NCBI GenBank assembly: GCA_037043015.1
Contig: CM073323.1
Span: forward strand, 30,222,758-30,286,757
Length of the DNA: 64,000 nt
From: Bryum argenteum
Taxonomy: Eukaryota; Streptophyta; Bryopsida; Bryales; Bryaceae
Direction of reading: 5' to 3'
This document shows positions 36,328 to 48,575 of the stretch, piece after piece. Positions within the stretch are counted from its first letter, which is position 1. Every line of letters starts with the position of its first letter. The notes beneath the pieces are model-generated. The model was not told the origin of the DNA and searched no databases. It worked only from the letters and a program-made list of their open reading frames with translations. The position numbers and the translations under genes were made by a program.

Positions 36328-37134
36328 CACTGCCTTCAATTAACCATAACCGCAAGAATTCAAAAGCGTGGGAAGCTCCGAAACCCCTAGCGAATGCCCG
36401 CTCAATCCTCAGAGAATACCACGTACGCGCCACAGAAGTTGGGGAAGGACGGCAATAATGATGTGGCGCCGTTATAAAGCTTACAGGACAGCAGAGGCAG
36501 AGATGGCAGGCGCGGGAAGCGAAGAGGTCAGAGTAATGACGTATTGACGACGAGGGAAGGCGAAAGCCAAATCGCAATCAAAGAGGAAGCGAACGAATCA
36601 AGGCGCTAATGGATTGCACACAAGTGTGAAGAAAGTGGAAGGGCTTGGCTGCACTCCTCCATTGGCTCACGTGTCGTGCAAGTGAGTGCGCAGGGCGCTA
36701 TTCGGCCACCGCGACGGGGGTCGGTGGACTCTGCCGCACACTGTCGGGCGGCGCCTGGCGGCACCCCGCGGCAAGTGCCGGCCGTCGCACGGTCTGGTAC
36801 AAAATTGGAGAAATATCTTCCATAGAGGAGCAACTATCGTCGTCACGAAGCCTCCGTCCGTCATTCTGGCTCAATAGGATCATGCTTCAGGCGGATGGAT
36901 GACCAGTGACTAATTGGATGATGAATAGATGACAAGCTCACGAACCGCAGGCCGAGGTCGGATTAGCAGCATCGAGTAGATTCATCAGCCATGTTCGCAA
37001 TTGTTGCTGGGATTGTTCAATTCGGGGGTTACGAGGGTTTGGAATCTGGTAGCCGAGGAGGAAATGGGGTCGTAGCAGTCAAGCAATCACAGCGTCCAAT
37101 GTAAGAATCGGAGGGGCATGCATTCTCCGGAGCT
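36328..37134. promoter_or_regulatory. Divergent intergenic region between the lipase-like gene and the small membrane protein gene
   Basis: About 0.8 kb, GC-rich in the middle (36640-36800), between two start codons on opposite strands. It must hold both promoters and leaders. ORFs on both strands here (for example 36645-36902) overlap each other and have no recognisable domains, so none is called. Confidence 0.5.
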
Positions 37135-38540
37135 ATGGAGAGCAATTCAGGTGAAAGCGGAAGCGACTATTTTGATTGTGTGACGGACAGGAGCGGAAGC
37201 TCGTCGGAAGAGCTCGAACGCCCAAATAAAGAGGCGCCAGTACGCGGGGAATTTCCAGGGAGCAGCGAGGTGCACAAACTACCGGCCGCTAGGAAGTTCA
37301 GGCGGATTGACAGCAACCGGAGGCAGACCGAGAACGCAAAGACGGTTGGGACGGAAGTGAAACGTACTCAGACAGATGATGGGTTTGAGATTCGCGGTTA
37401 CGAGGTCCAAGCTCCGCCTCCTCGGAATTCTACCCAGGCCCTGAAACGCCTCAGCATGGACGCTGCCGTAGTGTCTCGGAAAGGGGGCATCAAGTCTCAA
37501 TCAGCGAGGTCCAAGGTACTGATTTCCTAATTTTGAGTATCGTTCATGAATTGAATTAGGTTATCTTCTTAGTTGCTGCCCTGTGTGTCAATTAAACGAG
37601 GCAATTCTGTATCAATTTAGGGTTGCACTTGTGAATTCCCCTATCAAGATCCATGGTATGCTGAACAATGCCTCCTGAGCTCTCAGCCTCCTCACAGTTT
37701 GTGCGACTCTCCCTTGTTTTTGAACCAGGTCGAGGTTTTGTGTCCAGCGGCAGTCATGTATTATTTTAGGGTTACAGCGGCATGACATCAATCTATTGAA
37801 GCCTGTTCAGGAAAACGAAAGATCTTCTTCGTAAAGAATTTCCTTGACGACTTTGGCAATAAAGTGAACTAGATAGGAGAGCATATAAACCTTTGTAGAT
37901 CAAGAAGTCAGTAACATAAGCTGTTGTAATCGTTTAATAAGTTAAGTACCATCTGATGTATGACTAACTTGTAGTTGTCAACTTTCATCATATAATTCAC
38001 GTAATTGGGAATTTCTGCACATTTGGAAGATGATCTTAGAATGCAGCTGTCATCACAAGAACCGCACACACCAACACCTAAGCGAGGTGTAGTAGATGTA
38101 TGGGTCACTTTCTTTTATATATCTCCGCGGGTAAATTTCTGGCATGCAATTGTCGAAGCTTACTTTCAGATTCTCACGAATTGACAGTTCATTTTTGGTT
38201 GTAATTGGCATTGTGACGGGCGTGTATTAGATAATGGCAGCAAGTGAGTCTAACGCATATCCGTTGGTGGATGCAGGTACGAGAGGAATTGAGGAAGGCA
38301 CTGTTTGGGCCAGCAGATGCGAAGACTCCAGACGAGGAAAAGTACGAATTAGTAGAACAAGAAGAGGTAGCGCGAGGAGTGAGACGCGGCACAGGCATTC
38401 TGTTTCGCTTCTCCATGTGGGCAACAATAGGGTTCGTCACCTGGGTTTTGAGTGGACGCCGGGCCAAGGTTGGATGCTCTGAGCTTTTCCCCAACATTCG
38501 TGAACGGGACCCCGTCCCAAAAGTCATCGTTCGGAAGTGA
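37135..38540 (+). CDS. Conserved-looking small protein with one C-terminal membrane segment
   Basis: Two exons, 37135-37515 and 38277-38540 (donor AAG|GTACTG, acceptor 'gtggatgcag', phase 0), give 214 aa. The first half is polar, acidic and serine-rich (MESNSGESGSDYFDCVTDRS), with a basic stretch near the exon end (KRLSMDAAVVSRKGGIKSQS). The second half has a charged helical part (VREELRKALFGPADAKTPDE, EEVARGVRRGTG) and one hydrophobic segment, FRFSMWATIGFVTWVL. It then ends with a short basic tail. The regular composition of exon 2 suggests a constrained, real protein. I do not recognise a named family and assign no function. A tail-anchored or single-pass organellar or ER membrane protein is the simplest guess. 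Confidence 0.6.
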
Positions 38541-40295
38541 CGATAGGTGTAACGTCATTTGAGGGAGGGAGCCTCTAAACTCCGGCGCAGAATCACAGAC
38601 TGCCCAATCCGGAAAGAGCTGACGCCCTTCAATCTGGTCCGCGATCAACGTAGCGGCCTCTAGCCATAGAGCTTCACTTACACTTGATCCCTCCCTTGAC
38701 TGTAGCAGTAAAGGTTTTTCTAGGAGAGTGTATATTTCGGGGTCTTTGTAGAAACTGTGCAAATGTCCTCTCTGGTTTTAAGCGTCATTCTAATTTGCCC
38801 AAAAGCAGCAAGCTTGTAACTTTGGTACAAGAATATTTCTGATGAGTTGCTTCTAAGTGCACGATGCGTGAAGTAACCAAATTAGCTGGGTCTACTAACA
38901 ACTGTGCCTTGCAAATACAGGTATCGAGTGCTATATCGTGCTGTGCAAGTAATCAGCTAAGTTGAAATGTTGAGACTATTAAAATTCGGTTATAACCTCA
39001 GTGGAGCCGCTAATACCTCGCTCTGTCTGGTCCACTTTCGTGCACGTTACTGGTAAAAATATTAAGTATATTATCGTATAGTGCCCAAAAATATCAAGTG
39101 ATTCAAAACCTTTAACAGCGGCAGGATGCTTAGAATGCGCTCCCGCCAAAAATAAATATATCATGAAACAGTTGGACACACTTTCAAGCATGCTTCTAGA
39201 AACATGACTGCTTTATAAAAATAACATCATGAAACTGAATTGAATATCATAGCTATACGCACATTACCATAAGACAAGAAACCGAGTAATATAGCTTCAT
39301 AGAAATGCACACTTGGCGTCTGCCGTACTCACCTAGAAATGCTCTGTTTAACTGAAGTTGCTTATGTTTTTATACAATTCAAAAGGGTGCATAATACAGT
39401 CACAGAACAGTAGGCAAATTACATACGAATTTCAAGCCATGCTTTGGCAGTGATTGCAGCAAGTCTTGGAGGCTGGGGGCTCTTTGTTCCAAGAAAGATA
39501 TACATACTATTGTATCCTTTGACCTGACTTTCCGAGTTCTCATGGTGACACGCCTCGGTATCACTATCGCACCTTGTTCCTCAATCCCTCCGCAGCCTAT
39601 TTGCACCAATCTAGAACATCGAAACGAAAGACTAGGAGCTGATGAAAGGACTAACTAAACATAAAAAATAGTTTCCTTCTCCTCCTGGAAATATCTACAC
39701 TTCTGATCGCCAACAAAGCAAACGACAAGCACTTCACTTGTGCTATGAAATTGCGTTCAATAGAAAATCGACATTCACGAGGATCATCCAGGCACTAGTT
39801 AGCCGATGCTCGAGCATTTGAAATCTGCTCAATTGTGGAGTAGAAGCATCGTCCGTCGTTCTAGAGAATCTGACAGTTGTCCAGTGTTCTTTTAGAGACT
39901 GAAGGTCGATACAATACCCAAGTATTCAAGACCGTTCTACCTATCCTGGTGGTTTTCAGAACTACATACTGCAGGTCCTGTGTTACTGAACTTCAACATG
40001 CAATCTACATGTGGATACATGTATAGAACAAAAATTCAGAAGCACGAATGACAACCTCGCCAATTCATGATCGCTAGTGCCCAAACTCTTCTGACAAGCA
40101 GTAGCCTAGTTTCCGCATCTGGACTTTCTTACTCGTGACAGAGGAATTCTAAATAACCCTCAGGTTGAGAAGAAACTGAATGGATGCAGACAAACAAGTA
40201 AATCATTTTGGAAGATACAATGAGTATCAGAGATTGCACCTGATCGGGTCTCAACCCTGCCATTATCCATCTGTTTCATCCCAAGTTAAGAAGTA
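38541..40295. other. Intergenic, no supported gene
   Basis: The first few hundred bases are probably 3'UTR of the plus-strand gene. A 137-codon minus-strand ORF at 38349-38762 overlaps exon 2 of that gene and has no recognised domain. The rest is ordinary mixed sequence; nothing further is supported. Confidence 0.4.
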
Positions 40296-43200
40296 TCAGC
40301 ACTGTTTTTGAATCACAAAAATTCTTCCTCCATCTCCACTCTCGTTCGCGTCAGCAGTCCTCCCGCACAGTGCATCGCCGAAGCTCCGAAACTCCTGCTG
40401 AACCACCAAGCCCACCTCCTCGCACAGCTCTCTTATGTCTTCCCACCACACAGCGCGTAGTGTCCATGAGCACACCGCTTCATCAGCCCATTCCTTGCAC
40501 CCTATCCTGAATGTTTCCGTTCCGGTTATGCCACCGTCCTCCAACGTCTGCGATTCCTTATTCAGCGTCTGCATCCGATAAAGGTTCACAGAAACGATGA
40601 GCAAGAAGCCTTGAACATACGATAAACTGATTATCACCTCAGGGAGAGACGTTAAGGTTGAGAGCACTGAGACCATTAGGGGACACGATCCTGACTCCTA
40701 GTGATCCTTATCAAACATAAGCGACTTCTCTACATTCACATATGGCTGAAGCAAGTGGTGCATGTGACTAAGTTGGATGTCGAAATGGGATTGCGTATCA
40801 TCCCTTCGATACTGGTGTACAACCTTCCACTTTGAAGGTTGGCAAAAGAAATACATTTCGCCCTGAGAAGATGATCGAAACAAATCTGGCTGTTGTGCAC
40901 ACAATGACCACTCCTCATCACAGTTCTTGGTCGGAAAAATGCCTTCTTGCATCGTTTGATATACTTCGGATGAGACTAGTGACACGCTCTGCCTGAATAG
41001 AACCAAAGCTTGAGTCAAAGAATAGAAGATACGCACCTGCTTCCAGAAACCATGTTTCATGTGCCAGATATCTTGCCCTCCATGGTCGCCAAGGCTAACG
41101 TCCTCGACAAGCTCTTCAACAGCAAAGAGGTTGAGTATGAGAAATCCACCCACTTTCAAAGAATTCTTTACCTCGGTCAAAGCCACAAGCTGCTCCTGAT
41201 ATGTGACCAAGAGGTGAAAGGAGCCATCAGAAATCAGTGCAAGGTCCATGTCTTCAATTCCTGCCAAAGCTCCGGGTTGACCGAGAGCGCCACACTTCCA
41301 CTCCATCTCCACACTGGGAACTTCAATCCATCCTCGTCTAGCCGCATTTAGCATCTCCTCGCTTTTGTCCACGCCAATTATGTGTAACGACCGGGTTTTA
41401 CCGCACGACCTGCTATACCAGAATTCAAGGTTAGTTCATTGTACATTGTAGCATATGAGATATAACCGAAATATTCTTGCAATTACGACTCAGGATCTCA
41501 GAAACAGTCTGTTCGGAAGACTATCAATGTCGCTTGTTGTCTGAAGAACCGGTTGAACATTGATAATCACGAGGGAAGTTTAACGACTCTCCACAAGCTG
41601 ACCTGCACTTGCCAGCCTTCTTCGACCACGCTGTGGAAATGCATCCCGGTATTCGGCCAGTGCCGGTGCAGAGGTCGAGGACCTTGACATCAGCGTCGGA
41701 TTCCGGTGAAGCTGCAATCGCCAAATTGCTGTAATATGTCTGAGATTCCAGAACTTCAAATTCGGGCGGGAGGGAAGAAACCATGGCGTTATAAAAAGCG
41801 GGAAATAGAGTTGTGTTGTACGCCAAGGTCGGGGCGGTCGCTATCTTCAAGTCATCCATGTCATTCTTCGGTTTTTGAATCACAAAAATTCGTCCCGCTT
41901 CTTCTGTTTCGTCGATCGCAGCAGTTTTCCCGTCCAATGCGTCACGAAAGGACCGATACTCATGCGTGATCACCAAGCCGACCTCCTCACAAAGTTCGCG
42001 TATGTCTTCCCACCATACGGCGCGTAACGTCCATGTGCAGGTCATCTCCTCCTTCCAGTTCTCGCATCCAATTTTGAATGTCTCCGTTCCTGTAACGCCG
42101 CCATCTTCCAAGCGGTCCACGACCTTGTCTAAGGTCTGTCATCATGCGCTCTGAATGAGCTTCAATACTGAGGATCTGAGCTCGATGCATTGGGATCACG
42201 GCAAAGATGACAGCAGACTGCTTACAAAGCTAAGAAGCAGTTCGTTGTTTGCATTTCTTACTCAATTCTAGGTCAGTTCAGGTGGTTCCCTGAATTCCTC
42301 TGAGTGTATGCTTCTAATAAGACGTAACATGTCCTGATTGGAACCACACTCGAAAATCTTTACTACATGACCTTCTCTGAAATGAACTTCTCGGCATATT
42401 CTGCACAATTGTTACAATATCCTTGACCATCCTTGACGGCGGCACACTTGCCACACGTTCGAACTATGTTACAGTCGAAAAAGTAGAAATTATGAATAGA
42501 GGATTGAGCCTTCCCAGGATCAAGCAATTAAAGTCGACAATTGACTACATAGAGAGCTGCAAAGCTGTTTGTTGTGCATTCTCTTTCTTGATCTAGGTCA
42601 ATTCATCTAAGTAATACATTGTTGAGAAGCGTATCCTTAAGAACTTTTCATATATCGAGGTATTCCGAACGTAAACGATCAAGATCGCATAAAGGAGAGT
42701 GCGGTATGACGAGGAAGCACAGTGTAGGATAGCAGAAGGTGCGAACCAACCGGCAAGGAGAGGGAGTTGGAGGCAAACTCGCCACACTGCCACTCATCTA
42801 AAAAACTCTCGATTCCCACCGTAGGTACTTACCTATTTGTCAGAGAGGCTACTGCAAAACGCGCGCTTCATACAATATTACGACTCTTACCTCGGAAGTG
42901 ATAAGATCACAGTGACTACATCCGATGTCACGGGGAACTGAAAACCAGTGTAACAGACGCGCACTCTTGCGGCGGAGATATTGATCAACTAACACGGATA
43001 TGGCGATTCATTCAATTTTATCGTAGAGGCCAATTCACAACAGGAAGATTCAGATAGCGAAATTACCAGAGTGACGAGGAGCCGATCCGCAGCGGTGTGA
43101 GAGAAAGTTACAGAGGACAGTAGCAGAAGCGCATACCAAGTGGCAGCGAAACAAATCCGCTGTGACTGCGAATCTCAAGTTCGAATTCCAATAACAACAC

Positions 43201-43784
43201 CGAGAATCGTGGATAATCACCTGTTTCCAAAATCCGCCTTTCAAGTGCCAGACATCCGCGCCGCCGTGATGGCCGGAGCTGACTTCTTCAACAATCTCGT
43301 CCACCGCAAAGATATTCAGCACCAAAACACCACCAACTTTGAGGGAATCTCGCACCTCCGCCATCGCCACGAGCTGCTCCTCCCGCGTGGTCAGATGGTG
43401 AAACGATCCTGCGGAGATCAGCGCCACATCTACGTCGTTCACTCCCGCCAGCTCGCCTCTTTGCCCAAGTGTCGCGAGCTTCCACTCCACCTCGCCCTTC
43501 ACAATGTTCCGGCGGGCAACCTCAAGCATTGACTCGCTGTTGTCCACACCGACTATCCGCAGCGCCTTCTTGGATGGCCAAGCATCCGCAATGCTTCGTG
43601 GGATGCTCCCCGTGCCGGTGCAGAGATCGAGGATTGTAACTCCAGTATCGGCATACTGAAGCGCCAGGTTGCTGTAAAATGCATGCGACTCCGCCACTTC
43701 GAATTCCGGCGGAAGCGATGCGACCATGGCATCGTAAAAGCTTGGGAACAAGGACGTGCTATAAGCTGAGGTGGGCATCGTCAT
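40296..43784 (-). CDS. Fused double SAM-dependent methyltransferase
   Basis: Four exons (minus): 43784-43221, 42135-41603, 41409-41037 and 40568-40296, giving 580 aa. Unit 1 (residues 1-278) has SAM-binding motif I ILDLCTGTGSIPRS (51-64), VGVDNSESML and ALISAGSFHHL. Its C-terminal half starts at exon 2 (TLDKVVDRLEDGGVTGTETF ... WEDIRELCEEVGL ... GRIFVIQK). Exon 2 has no stop there. It continues PKNDMDDLKIATAP straight into unit 2, which repeats the whole layout (VLDLCTGTGRIPG at 339-351, IIGVDKSEEML, ALISDGSFHLL, WEDIRELCEEVGL, GRIFVIQKQC, stop). The two halves are clearly paralogous, so this is a tandem duplication fused into one reading frame. It is a class I Rossmann methyltransferase with unknown substrate. 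Met281 could start a shorter unit-2 protein if an internal promoter exists. Confidence 0.75.
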
Positions 43785-45940
43785 AGCTTCAAGACACTCC
43801 AAAACACAGACAACACGATCTGGGATGCAATTGTGCTCATATTGTTGCAAAAATGGGCTTGAAGCATCTGCCCGAGTTAGAATTTCTGCCTGCGCTCCAA
43901 TTTTTTATTACCGTACCCTCATCGGTCACAAGGTGAAGTTCGAAATCAAGAGTATGAAGTGGTCGTGGTCCGACGTAGCTGTCATTGACTCCGTCGCCCT
44001 AGCCGCGTCCGGGCTTCATACTCTGCTTTTTCTCTCTCTCAATAGACAAGAGATCCACTGCTACATTTTATAGACGACCGACAGCAGGCCGGAGCAGGAT
44101 GCATTTCATTCAGACTTCGTCGGAAGGAAGAAGATTCATCGGAGCTGCATCTCCATCGCTACAATGCATTTGTGTCATGAAGATGTGATGCATAGTCACT
44201 CACCGTGGCCGATGAGCAGGGTCGTCGCTCTATGCAAACATAACACTGATATCCGGGCTCTGTTACGAAGAATCAGCAACTCTGCATATCAATCCCATGC
44301 ACATAACATTCTTACTGTATTACGTTGCAACCAGCTTGACTTGACGTCCTGTTCATGTAAGAAAGACAGGATATGATTTGGATCCTATCAATTTTCTGGA
44401 GCGCTTCTGGTCGCAAGTGGTGCCAACTACCCTGTCAGACACTGAGCATGTTAGCAGCTTTTCCCCTAATCACAGAATGACAATCTGTAAATTAGCAGTA
44501 TACGGAACAACACATATTCTTCGATTGAAAGCGCGATTGATGTGATTTCTGTTAGCACCCTCCTGGTAACCACGTGCCATTACTGTGCACAATTGCAAAT
44601 ATAGATGTAATGGAGTTATTATCGCATCCTCGAATCTTTACTGTCATGTGTGCTTCTGTGAAAAAAGTATGATAATCGAGGATTGGAGCATCTTGAAGGA
44701 CATCTTTAATGAAGGCGACTCTTTGATTGTTGTGACTCCCTTCAGAAATATTCGCAACAGATCTTCATAAAGATCTTCAAGCAGAATCAAAACTTCCTAG
44801 AAAAGCCTCTTTCAGAGTTAGTAAGACTCTTACGAAGAACATGTTTTATAAAGACCAACAGCTTGTGTCATGTAACTTACTCATCCACTTGAATATTCAA
44901 AGAGAGTCCAGAATGTCAGGTAAGATTAAAAGCTTCAGTCTTCCAAATCAAAGTAAACCCTCAAAATCATTCACCAGTTTATTAGATTGCCATCTCTCAG
45001 GGTGTGATTTGATGCCTACGGTGTCCAAGACACCCAATTTTCAAAAACTCGAGAAGGCAATTTTCAAAAACTCGAGAAGGGTGCCATCAAGCAAAAAAGC
45101 TCTCGAAGGCCAGACCTGGTTGAACCTAAGATTTAGGCTGTTTTTAACAAGTTCCTTACGGAAAGATTTCCACCGAATTGGTTCCACTCCTTCCACTCAG
45201 GCTCTCATCAAAATATAGTTGCAATGTGATTCGGCTCTGGAAATTTGAGGTGCGTATGAGAATTGCTGTGGAAGATATCCCAACTGCGACCATGACTAGG
45301 ACACAATGGTCTGCGCACTTCAAATTGGGCTTCAATTTCTATAAACTATTTTCTCACTCGTCGAAACATACTTCCTGCCATGGACACAAGTAGCAGAGAA
45401 AAACTCAACGGATCAAAGCACATATCCTTGCTTGCACTCATTGATATGAGGATCTACAGGCACAAAAGCATACAGAACTTTAGGGAGGTGCTTCCCCGAA
45501 GTAGGATAAAGCAGCCAGGAATTGGCTATATGGTATATTTGCGAACCCAAACGGGAACAAAAATTTCGTCATCATCGTCCGATCCGCTTCATGAACTTCT
45601 ACCACAGCACTAGACTGGTATTCCACACTATTCCTCAGGAAAAATTATAGTGAGTCGCTAATGCAGGGTACGTCGATATAGCGCAGGGATCTGACTGACT
45701 CATACAGTTCCACTAATGTTCTACTCTATTCATTTCTTCTCCTCCCTCAGCCACCAGACCTGAGTTAATTGTGTTTGTGTTTGCTCCCTACACTGCCTAC
45801 AGTTGCTACTGCTGCTGCCTCTAGATGCTGGGATACTGATTCAAGAATGGTCGAGTAGATACCCATTTCGAGTATTGAGCTCTTTACATTATACTTACAA
45901 AAAAATGAGACCATGAATGATCTTTAATGATTCTACCAAT
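43785..45940. other. Intergenic, no supported gene
   Basis: 43785-44110 is probably promoter and leader of the methyltransferase gene. A 22-23-bp unit (caattttcaaaaactcgaga) is duplicated at about 45034-45079. Plus-strand ORFs at 44841-45613 have no domain support. 45640-45940 is likely 3'UTR of 4CL. Confidence 0.4.
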
Positions 45941-48575
45941 CTACACCTTGTTCCTCAGGTCCTTCCGCAAGATTTTTCCCGATGGTGACTTCGGAATGGA
46001 GTCCACGAAGTAAACATTGTGCAGCTTCTTGTAGAACACAACCTGCAAAAGACGATTTCCCGTAAGGTCAGGTTTTCCGACATTTCGTTCACCACATTTG
46101 CGACATTTTGTTTACCGAAGGAACTGATGCCTGTGCACAAGAAGCGAACTTCGGCATTTTGACGACGTTACCTGCTTTGCAATAAAATCTTTCACTTCTT
46201 CTTCACTGATTGTAGAGCCTGCAGTTCGTACAATAAATGCAACTGGAACTTCTCCAGCAACGTCATCCTTGCGTCTGCGAACAAGTGATAAAATCCATCA
46301 GTACACGTCTCACGCGTTTTAGGGTACGGAGTACGTCATTCCTATCTACAGCTGTGATGGAAATCAGGGACTTGTCAAGGCTAGTGCACATCAAAGTGCA
46401 ACAAGCTGTGATAGAACTTACGAGACAACAGCGGCATCAAGAATTTCGTCATGGGCTTGCAAAAGCGCCTCCAATTCAGCTGGCGGGACCTGGAAGCCCT
46501 TGAACTTGATGATTTCTTTAACTCTGTCCACGATAAACATCTCCTCATCCTCATCGATGAAAGCAACGTCTCCGGTGTGCAAGTAACCATCCTTGTCAAT
46601 TGTGTCAGCTGTCGCTTGGGGATCGTTCAAGTAGCCTGCAACAGTCACGTGATCCCTTTCAGCGAAAAATCCATGGGTGAGGACTCTCGTGCTTCGTTAC
46701 TGGAGAAAGAGCCTCAAGTGCACTAAAACATGTGGCTAAATAAACTTGTGTGGCAAAATTAGTACGACAATGTGTAACAGGCGCTGCTCGGGGTGTAGGG
46801 GCCACTACATTGACTAATCGTGGTACCGCAGACAGTGCTCAAGAACACACCTTTCATGATTTGAGGACCTCGGATGCAGATTTCGCCGGGCTGGTTGTAA
46901 GGCAAAGTCATGCCAGTCTCGGTGTCAATAATTTTCACCTCGGCATTGCGCACCACTGTGCCGCAGGATCCTGGCTTCACTGAGAATGGCGTCTTGGCGA
47001 AGGCCAAACACATAGCCAGCACTGGCCCTGCTTCCGTCATTCCGTAACCCTACAAATAGAGGAGACCAGGACCAGAGAATCAGATAACAGAGTACTAGCC
47101 TATTCATTCCACCAACTCATACCTGTGCTTCTATTACTGCCAGACAAGTAACTTAAGATTACGTAAATTAATCAATGCCCAATTTAATAAGCACGACGTT
47201 TCGTACATAGTGGCGCAAATTAGAATCATTTTTTAATTATAACGTTACTGTGGTGAATTGTCGTCAGTGAGGTTCAAAATCTACCTGGCCGAGCACGGCA
47301 TTAGGCAAGCGAGCCCTGAAGGCGTCTTCGAGCTCCTTTCCAAGAGGGGCGGCGCCCGACATAACCATCTTGATACTGGAAAGATCGTAGTTCTCCACGA
47401 TGGGGTTTTTAGCAATGGCGAGCACAATTGGTGGCACAAATGGCCCCATGGTGACCTTGTGACGCTGAATGAGGTCCAGAAGCTTGGGAAGCTCGAACTT
47501 GGGCATGATGACGAGCTTGGCGCCCACGCGCAAGCCGCACAGAAGGATAGAGTTGAGGGAGTAGATGTGGAACATGGGCAGCACGCACAACAGCGAGTCC
47601 TCCACCGTGATATTGAAGTTGGGCACTTCCCCGTCCACTTGCTGCGCAACGCTGGACACCAGGCTCTTGTGCGTAAGCATCACACCTTTCGGCAGCCCCG
47701 TGGTGCCAGATGAGTACGGCAGACAGACCACGTCGTCCGGATTGATGTCCACCTCCGGGCACTCTGCTTCATCGGCCTCCAGTAGCACCGATATGTGCAA
47801 ACAACCCTCCACGTGCTGATCCACAGTAATAATCTGTACAATTACCAACCACCAGAGTCCATTGAGTGCTCCTTTGCCAGATTCCTCTCACAATGTGTGA
47901 GCTTCACTTTGCTGTACAACATATCAAACGTTGTGGTCTACTGTTCGCTCAAAAAGATGGCCAAACAATGTTGAGTGGTAGACTTCTGTTCACAACTGAG
48001 ATGGTGCCATTTAGAATCGATTTTGAGGCTGTGTACTGGAAGTAAGCTACTAGTCACTGGCTAGATTTGCGAGTTCGTACCTGGACATTCAGGCCAGCAA
48101 GCTTCTCGATGTAGCTGGACTGGGTGACGACCATAGTGGCGCCGGACGCGTTGATCTGCTTGGCAAGCTCGGCTGCCGTGTAGAACGGGTTAGCAGTGGT
48201 GACAACGGCACCGCGCTTGGCGGCGCCAAGGAACACGATGACGAACTCGGCACAGTTGGGCAGCAAGAGCGCGATGACGCCTCCCTGCGGAATGCCCAGC
48301 TTGGCCAACCCCGCAGCCACGCGCCGCGTGAGGAGCTCGACTTCGCCATACCTGTGCTCCTTGCCTGTGTTCCCGTCGATCAAGCATACCTTGTCCGCCC
48401 ACTGCGAGGCCTTCTCCAAGCAGTAGTCCGCCAGAGGCATGTGGTTGGACAGGTCGATGTCCGGCAGCTTGGACCTGTAGATGAAGTCTCCGCAGACGCT
48501 CTCCACGGGGTTCATTGTCATAGACTCCGCAGCAGACTCCGACAGAACGGACTCTGAAACCAAACTGGGAGACAT
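45941..48575 (-). CDS. 4CL: 4-coumarate:CoA ligase
   Basis: Six exons (minus): 48575-48081, 47833-47285, 47049-46851, 46635-46422, 46274-46172 and 46042-45941, giving 553 aa with consistent phases. The enzyme activates 4-coumarate and related hydroxycinnamates to CoA thioesters through an acyl-adenylate. This is the entry to phenylpropanoid products. ANL-superfamily box [11 protein letters not shown] is at residues 206-215 and box II GEICIRG at 403-409. [13 protein letters not shown] (349 on), the hinge region [30 protein letters not shown] and the catalytic lysine Lys543 in [14 protein letters not shown] are all present. The length matches plant 4CLs. The start [10 protein letters not shown] is chosen over an in-frame upstream ATG because homology begins downstream. 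The C-terminus lacks a peroxisomal SKL signal, so a cytosolic 4CL rather than a peroxisomal OPCL-type ligase is favoured. Confidence 0.92.

Noticed and set aside
36161-36577. 138-codon minus-strand ORF upstream of the lipase-like gene
   Set aside because: It covers the true first exon (MQRLVDAILGNAKE, 36327-36287) in a different frame; the rest is leader and intron.
38349-38762. 137-codon minus-strand ORF
   Set aside because: It overlaps exon 2 of the plus-strand membrane-protein gene in antisense. It has no recognised domain; most likely a shadow plus 3'UTR.
40698-41036. Extension of the methyltransferase ORF past GFWKQ into VRIFYSLTQ...
   Set aside because: The other unit splices at the same GFWKQ position. 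The extension does not resemble the conserved C-terminal half, which is found intact in the next exon, so this is intron read-through.
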